A DNA stretch of 64,000 nt from Symsagittifera roscoffensis. Taxonomy: Eukaryota > Xenacoelomorpha > Acoela > Convolutidae. This document shows, piece after piece, positions 59,220 to 64,000 of the stretch (positions are counted from its first letter, which is position 1; the number at the start of each line of letters is the position of its first letter). Both the position numbers and the translations under genes were made by a program. Under the pieces are notes generated by a model. That model worked only from the letters and a program-made list of their open reading frames with translations, did no database searches and had not been told where the DNA came from. The stretch covers positions 25,183,821-25,247,820 of the forward strand of contig NC_087071.1 in NCBI RefSeq assembly GCF_963678635.1, in the 5' to 3' direction.

Positions 59220-59890
59220 TCGGAGCTCACAGAGGATATCTAAGATTGTCGGCTACAGTAAGTTAGACACAGGTTTATTTAAGTTAGCGTATAATTCAAT
59301 ATCATCCAGGATACTATCATTTGCTTTTAGCCTAATTGCTTTGATAAATTTCATGAATAGTTAAGCATTCGCATCTAATTACTATGTTTTCTATGAATGC
59401 GTTTTGCGACAGCGGAAGGCAGCCCAATGTTCTTAAAAAAGGCAGGAAAAAGATTTCACTAACTGCCAAAAGTTAGCTTTAGGTGGATTTTAATTTTAAT
59501 GTCCGCACTTCGGGCTCCCCCAAAATTTCAACTGAATTTACACCACGTACACTGAAGCTATAAACGTCGTTTTGGGCTCGCTGTAATTCTTCTCAGTTCA
59601 AATTTATAATACGATCTTGAGAATTTAACAATTTGGACAAAAAAATGGAAAATTTTAGTTTTTGCATCACGACCGATAAGGCCTAAATTTTTGGCATCAC
59701 CGAGAATTCAAAAGCTTATGTTTTGAGTTGATTGAAAAGAATTGCTTTATTTGTTCACTGCCCCTAGATATAACTATGAGCATATTGAGCTGACTGAAGG
59801 TCATATTTAAGATCACTTAGGAGCTGTCGAAAAGCCTACTGTGGATTTCAATTTGAAATTTCTTCCTTAATAAGTGAGCGTATGTTAAAT
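59220..59890. repeat. Unclassified noncoding repeat, diverged copy 4
   Basis: Most diverged relative of the 51.9-52.6 kb repeat: GGCTACAGTAAGTTAGAC, CAGGATACTATCATTTGC, CGTCGTTTTG and TTGGCATCACCGAGAATTC recur in order. Confidence 0.6.
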
Positions 59891-62800
59891 TGTTGGATTT
59901 TATTGCAAGTTTTCGTCCAAAAATGTGCTTATAATTAACTTAATGTTAGCTAAAAATTTTTTTCTAGTATAATTGCTTTTGGTTATGTTTTTTGAATCTG
60001 CTTCAAAATAACTTTTGTCTCTAATCTAGACTTAGTACACAGAGGCGAAGCGAAGCGTTACAACACAAACTTAAAAAAAAACGAAATTCGCGAAAAATTT
60101 TTTTAAACAAATTGTCGAAGTTTCAAAACTTCGATTTGTTTGAACTCCACAAGATTTTTAAAAACAAACTGGGAATACCCAGTTATAAAATTAAGCATCC
60201 AACAACATGTTGTTTCGATTAAACCTATGATATCAGATATGACAGGATAGTTAGCGAGAGAAGTCCAAGAAACGGTCAACCAATCAAAAACGTGACTTTC
60301 CCAGAATCATAGCAATTTGTGAAAAAATACGGCGTAGCCGCTTAAGCGGAAAAGATTCAATCGACCTGTTTATTCGATTGAAATCAAAATCTTTGATTTG
60401 GGAGGGTAGTTCTTGAGAAAAATCAAAAACTCTTTAAGAACTTACAAAATTAAAACAATGATTTTTCCGATGGCCATACGGGTTATGGGAAGCTCATTTG
60501 CTCACGCAACTACTCCCTAACTTTTCTGATAGTAAAACTTATGGCCCTCAAGAAAGTCAAACTTTTGATACTCAGACATTTCTATAATTTTTTTTGAAAT
60601 AACTCCGAAATGTAAGATTCTGAGTTCAATCGATCTGATATCATAGGTTTGATGAAAACAACACTTTGTTGAAAAGTTTTCTGTATGAATGGCTATGCTA
60701 AGTTTGCTTAAGAAAAAAGTAACGGCCTTCCAAAAGTCGAAGTTTTGAAACTTTTTGACTTTACGCAAAATCTACGTGCCAAACCTCAGGTTGTGTTCCA
60801 TCAAAACATCCGGTTGTTAGAACTTTCTCCGCTTAAACGGTAACAACCTGCTCTTTGCAGGAAAAAAACATGGATTTTGGAAGTCCTTTTGAACTCTTTT
60901 TGGAATTTTTGACCGTTTTTTAGAAACTAAATGGTTTTTCTTGAAAAATAAACAATCAAATCTAAGATCAAAAATCCAAGTGAAACAACCGGGTTGCGAT
61001 AATGGTTGCTGCAGAAACGATGGCCTGTTAATTTTCTGAAAAGGAAATGTTATCTCCGTGGGAAAATTGATTATCTCAAAAAAAATTTCTACTTTACTAG
61101 GGAAACAACTGAGGTTTTGGGTAAAGTCCAATTTTTGAAATCCTACATTTCGAGCCAAATCAGTATATCAAATCCATTCAATATCATACACATAGAGGTT
61201 TCAAAGTTTGTATGTCAGCACATTTGGGCGTAGCCGCTCATGCCATTTCAGTTTGATCATTGAAACCAAAACTCAGATTTGAGAGCGCTAATTTTTGAGA
61301 AAATGAAAACAAAATCAAACATTTAAGTCAAATATTCGCCGACAGGCTTTTACGATGGCTGTAGACAAAAATTTCAGGTGAAAAGAGGCCAGGGGATAAT
61401 ACCAACAAACACGGGAGTTTATTCCATGTTTTTATCAAAATATATTTGCTTATATTTAACCTGTTGTTATCTGAAAAATTTTTGTAAATTAATTGTTTTT
61501 GTTTCTGTTTTTTTAATCTGGCTTCAATTTAACTTTTGTATCCAATCTAGGTTTAGAACACAGAGGCGAAGCGAAGCGTTACAACACAAATTGAAAAAAA
61601 AAACATATTTCGTGAAAAAAAAAGTTAAGAAAAAATTGTCGAAGTTTCAAAACTTCAATTTGTTTGAACTCCACAAGTTTTTTAAAAACAAACTGGGCAT
61701 TCGCGGTTATAAAATTAAGCTTTCAACAACATGTTGTTTCGATTAAACCTCTGATATCAGATATGACAGGATAGTTAGCGAGAGAAGTCCAAGAAACGGT
61801 CAACCAATCAAAAACGTGACTTTCCCAGAATCATAGCAATTTGTGAAAAAATACGGCGTAGCCGCTTAAGCGGAAAAGATTCAATCGACCTGTTTATTCG
61901 ATTGAAATCAAAATCTTTGATTTGGGAGGGTAGTTCTTGAGAAAAATCAAAAACTCTTTAAGAACTTACAAAATTAAAACAATGATTTTTCCGATGGCCA
62001 TACGGGTTATGGGAAGCTCATTTGCTCACGCAACTACTCCCTAACATTTCTGATAGTAAAACTTATGGCCCTCAAGAAAGTCAAACTTTTGATACTTAGA
62101 CATTTCTATAATTTTTTTTGAAATAACTCCGAAATGTAAGATTCTGAGTTCAATCGATCTGATATCATAGGTCTGATGAAAACAACACTTTGTTGAAAAG
62201 TTTTCTGTATGAATGGCTATGCTAAGTTTGCTTAAGAAAAAAGTAACGGCCTTCCAAAAGTCGAAGTTTTGAAACTTTTTGACCTTACGCAAAATCTACG
62301 TGCCAAACCTCAGGTTGTGTTCCATCAAAACATCCGGTTGTTAGAACTTTCTCCGCTTAAACGGTAACAACCTGCTCTTTGCAGGAAAAAAACATGGATT
62401 TTGGAAGTCCTTTTGAACTCTTTTTGGAATTTTTGACCGTTTTTTAGAAACTAAATGGTTTTTCTTGAAAAATAAACAAATCAAATCTAAGATCAAAAAT
62501 CCAAGTGAAACAACCGGGTTGCGATAATGGTTGCTGCAGAAACGATGGCCTGTTAATTTTCTGAAAAGGAAATGTTATCTCCGTGGGAAAATTGATTATC
62601 TCAAAAAAAATTTCTACTTTACTAGGGAAACAACTGAGGTTTTGGGTAAAGTCCAATTTTGAAATCCTTCGTATCGAGCCAAGTCAGCATATCAATTCCA
62701 TTCAAAATCAAACAATTACCTCCAGTTTTAGCTGCGGCTTCTTGTTGTTTTTATCCAGACAACCGAATTCTTTGAGAGTTGAGCCTAAATTCTCAATTAT

Positions 62801-64000
62801 GGCAGGATAGCTTTCAAGAAAAATCAAAAATTTAAAGAAAAGGCCAAAAATCAAATATAATTCGAAGATTTAGTTCGCCAAAGTTTGTATGTAAACAAAT
62901 TTGGGCGGAGCCGCTCATGCAGAAAGTTTTTCGAAACCATTTTGTTCATTGAAACCAAAACTCAGATTTGAGAGGCCTAATTTTTGAGAAAATGAAAACA
63001 AAATCAAATATTTGGGTAAAATTTTCCCCCACAGACTTTTTCGATGGCTGTAGACAAAATTTTTAGGTGAAAAGAGGCCAGGGGAGTATACCCACAATCA
63101 CGTGAGTTTAATCCATGTTTTTATCAAAAAAGTATTTGCTTATAATTGACTTGTTGTTATCTGAGAAATATTTCTAAATTATTTGATTTTGGTTCTGTTT
63201 TTTTAATCTGGCTTCAAAGTAACTTTTGTATCCAATCTGGTTTTAGTACACAGAGGCGAAGCGAAGCGTTACAACACAAACATAAAAACACATATTTCGT
63301 GAAGATAAAAGTTAAGAAAAAATTGTCGAAGTTTCAAAACTTCGATTTGTTTGAACTCCACAAATTTTTTAAAAAGAAACTGGGATAACCCAGTTATAAA
63401 ATTAAGCATCCAACAACATGTTGTTTAGATTAAACCTATGATATCAGATATGACAGGATAGTTAGCGAGAGAAGTCCAAGAAACGGTCAACCAATCAGAA
63501 ATTTGACATTTCCCAGAATCATAGCATTTTGTGAAAAAATAGGGCGTAGCAGCGTAAGCGGAAGAGATTCAATCAACCTGTAGTTTCGATTGAAATCAAA
63601 ATCTTTGATTTGGGAGGGTATTTCTTGAGAAAAATCAAAAACTCTTATAAAAACTTACAAAACTAAACATTGATTTTTCCGATGGCCATACGGGTTATGG
63701 GAAGCTCATTTGCTCACGCAACTCTTACCTAACTTTTCTGATACTAAAAAGTTATGGCCTTCGGAATAGTCAAATTTTTGATACTCTAACATTTTTATAA
63801 ATTTTTTTGACATTTCTCCGAAATTAAAGATTTTGAGTTCAAACGGAAGTACAGGTCGGTTGAATCCCTTCTGCATGAGCGGCTACACTGTGCCTTTTCA
63901 CAAAAAGTTATGATTATCGGAAATGTCAAATTTTGATTAATTGACCGTTTTTTGGATTGCTCTTGCCACTATTCTGTCAAATCTGATATCATAGGTTTGA
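59891..64000. repeat. Tandem ~1.5-1.7-kb noncoding repeat, three units
   Basis: Landmark CAGAGGCGAAGCGAAGCG recurs at 60041, 61561 and 63251 (spacing 1,520 and 1,690). Units share the palindrome AACAACATGTTGTT (60201), CCGCTTAAGCGG (60338), GGCGTAGCCGC, and TCTGATATCATAGGTTTGAT facing an inverted partner AAACCTATGATATCAGAT. The first two units are nearly identical between 60200 and 61130 / 61720 and 62670; the third is more diverged and runs off the window. Open frames within it are not conserved in the third unit. No gene recognised. Confidence 0.85.

Noticed and set aside
60817-61158. 113-codon minus-strand frame in the terminal repeat
   Set aside because: The second unit breaks the frame (only 70 codons at 62444-62656) and there is no motif, so it is probably chance.

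Overview
The window is AT-rich eukaryotic DNA, almost certainly from an invertebrate animal. The evidence is animal-type mobile elements: a CR1-type LINE with a PHD finger in ORF1, a degenerate R2/NeSL-type LINE, a Tnp2/EnSpm-like transposase, and a protein-primed DNA polymerase of the kind found in metazoan mobile elements. There are also spliceosomal introns and a U2 snRNA-derived sequence. I cannot name the species. I found no intact host gene, tRNA, rRNA or CRISPR array; everything recognisable is repetitive or a decayed element.

Layout. (1) 1-31889 is one giant satellite array built from diverged ~84-bp sub-monomers. These are organised into higher-order units of about 338, 865, 1647 and 2750 bp. 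The array runs in one orientation to about 21613 and in the opposite orientation after that, and its two ends are inverted copies of each other. (2) 31890-32089 is a 200-N scaffold gap, so the adjacency of the two sides is not proven. (3) 32090-46245 is a large decayed element with head-to-head genes. The minus strand carries a zinc-finger/OTU-like/protein-primed PolB gene. The plus strand carries a multi-exon gene that leads into a SUV4-20-like SET domain, an acidic linker and a Tnp2/EnSpm-like transposase. A 5.44-kb block with the 5' parts of both genes and the region between them is present twice in tandem (32704-38143 and 38144-43584). Between the two genes lie six perfect TGACGTCA sites, a heat-shock-element-like run and a CCAAT box, followed by a 270-bp foldback. 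(4) 46250-49950 is a CR1-type LINE with a (TAG)5 tail. (5) 50760-59890 holds palindromic tandem arrays, four diverged copies of an unclassified repeat, a U2-derived sequence and an R2/NeSL-like LINE on the minus strand. (6) 59890-64000 is three units of a ~1.5-1.7-kb noncoding repeat.

How it may work together (inference). If the head-to-head block is one element, it would combine its own DNA polymerase, a predicted cysteine protease fold, a histone-methyltransferase-like domain and a transposase behind a shared stress/cAMP-type promoter. Every gene in this copy is broken, so any active version must be sought elsewhere in the genome.
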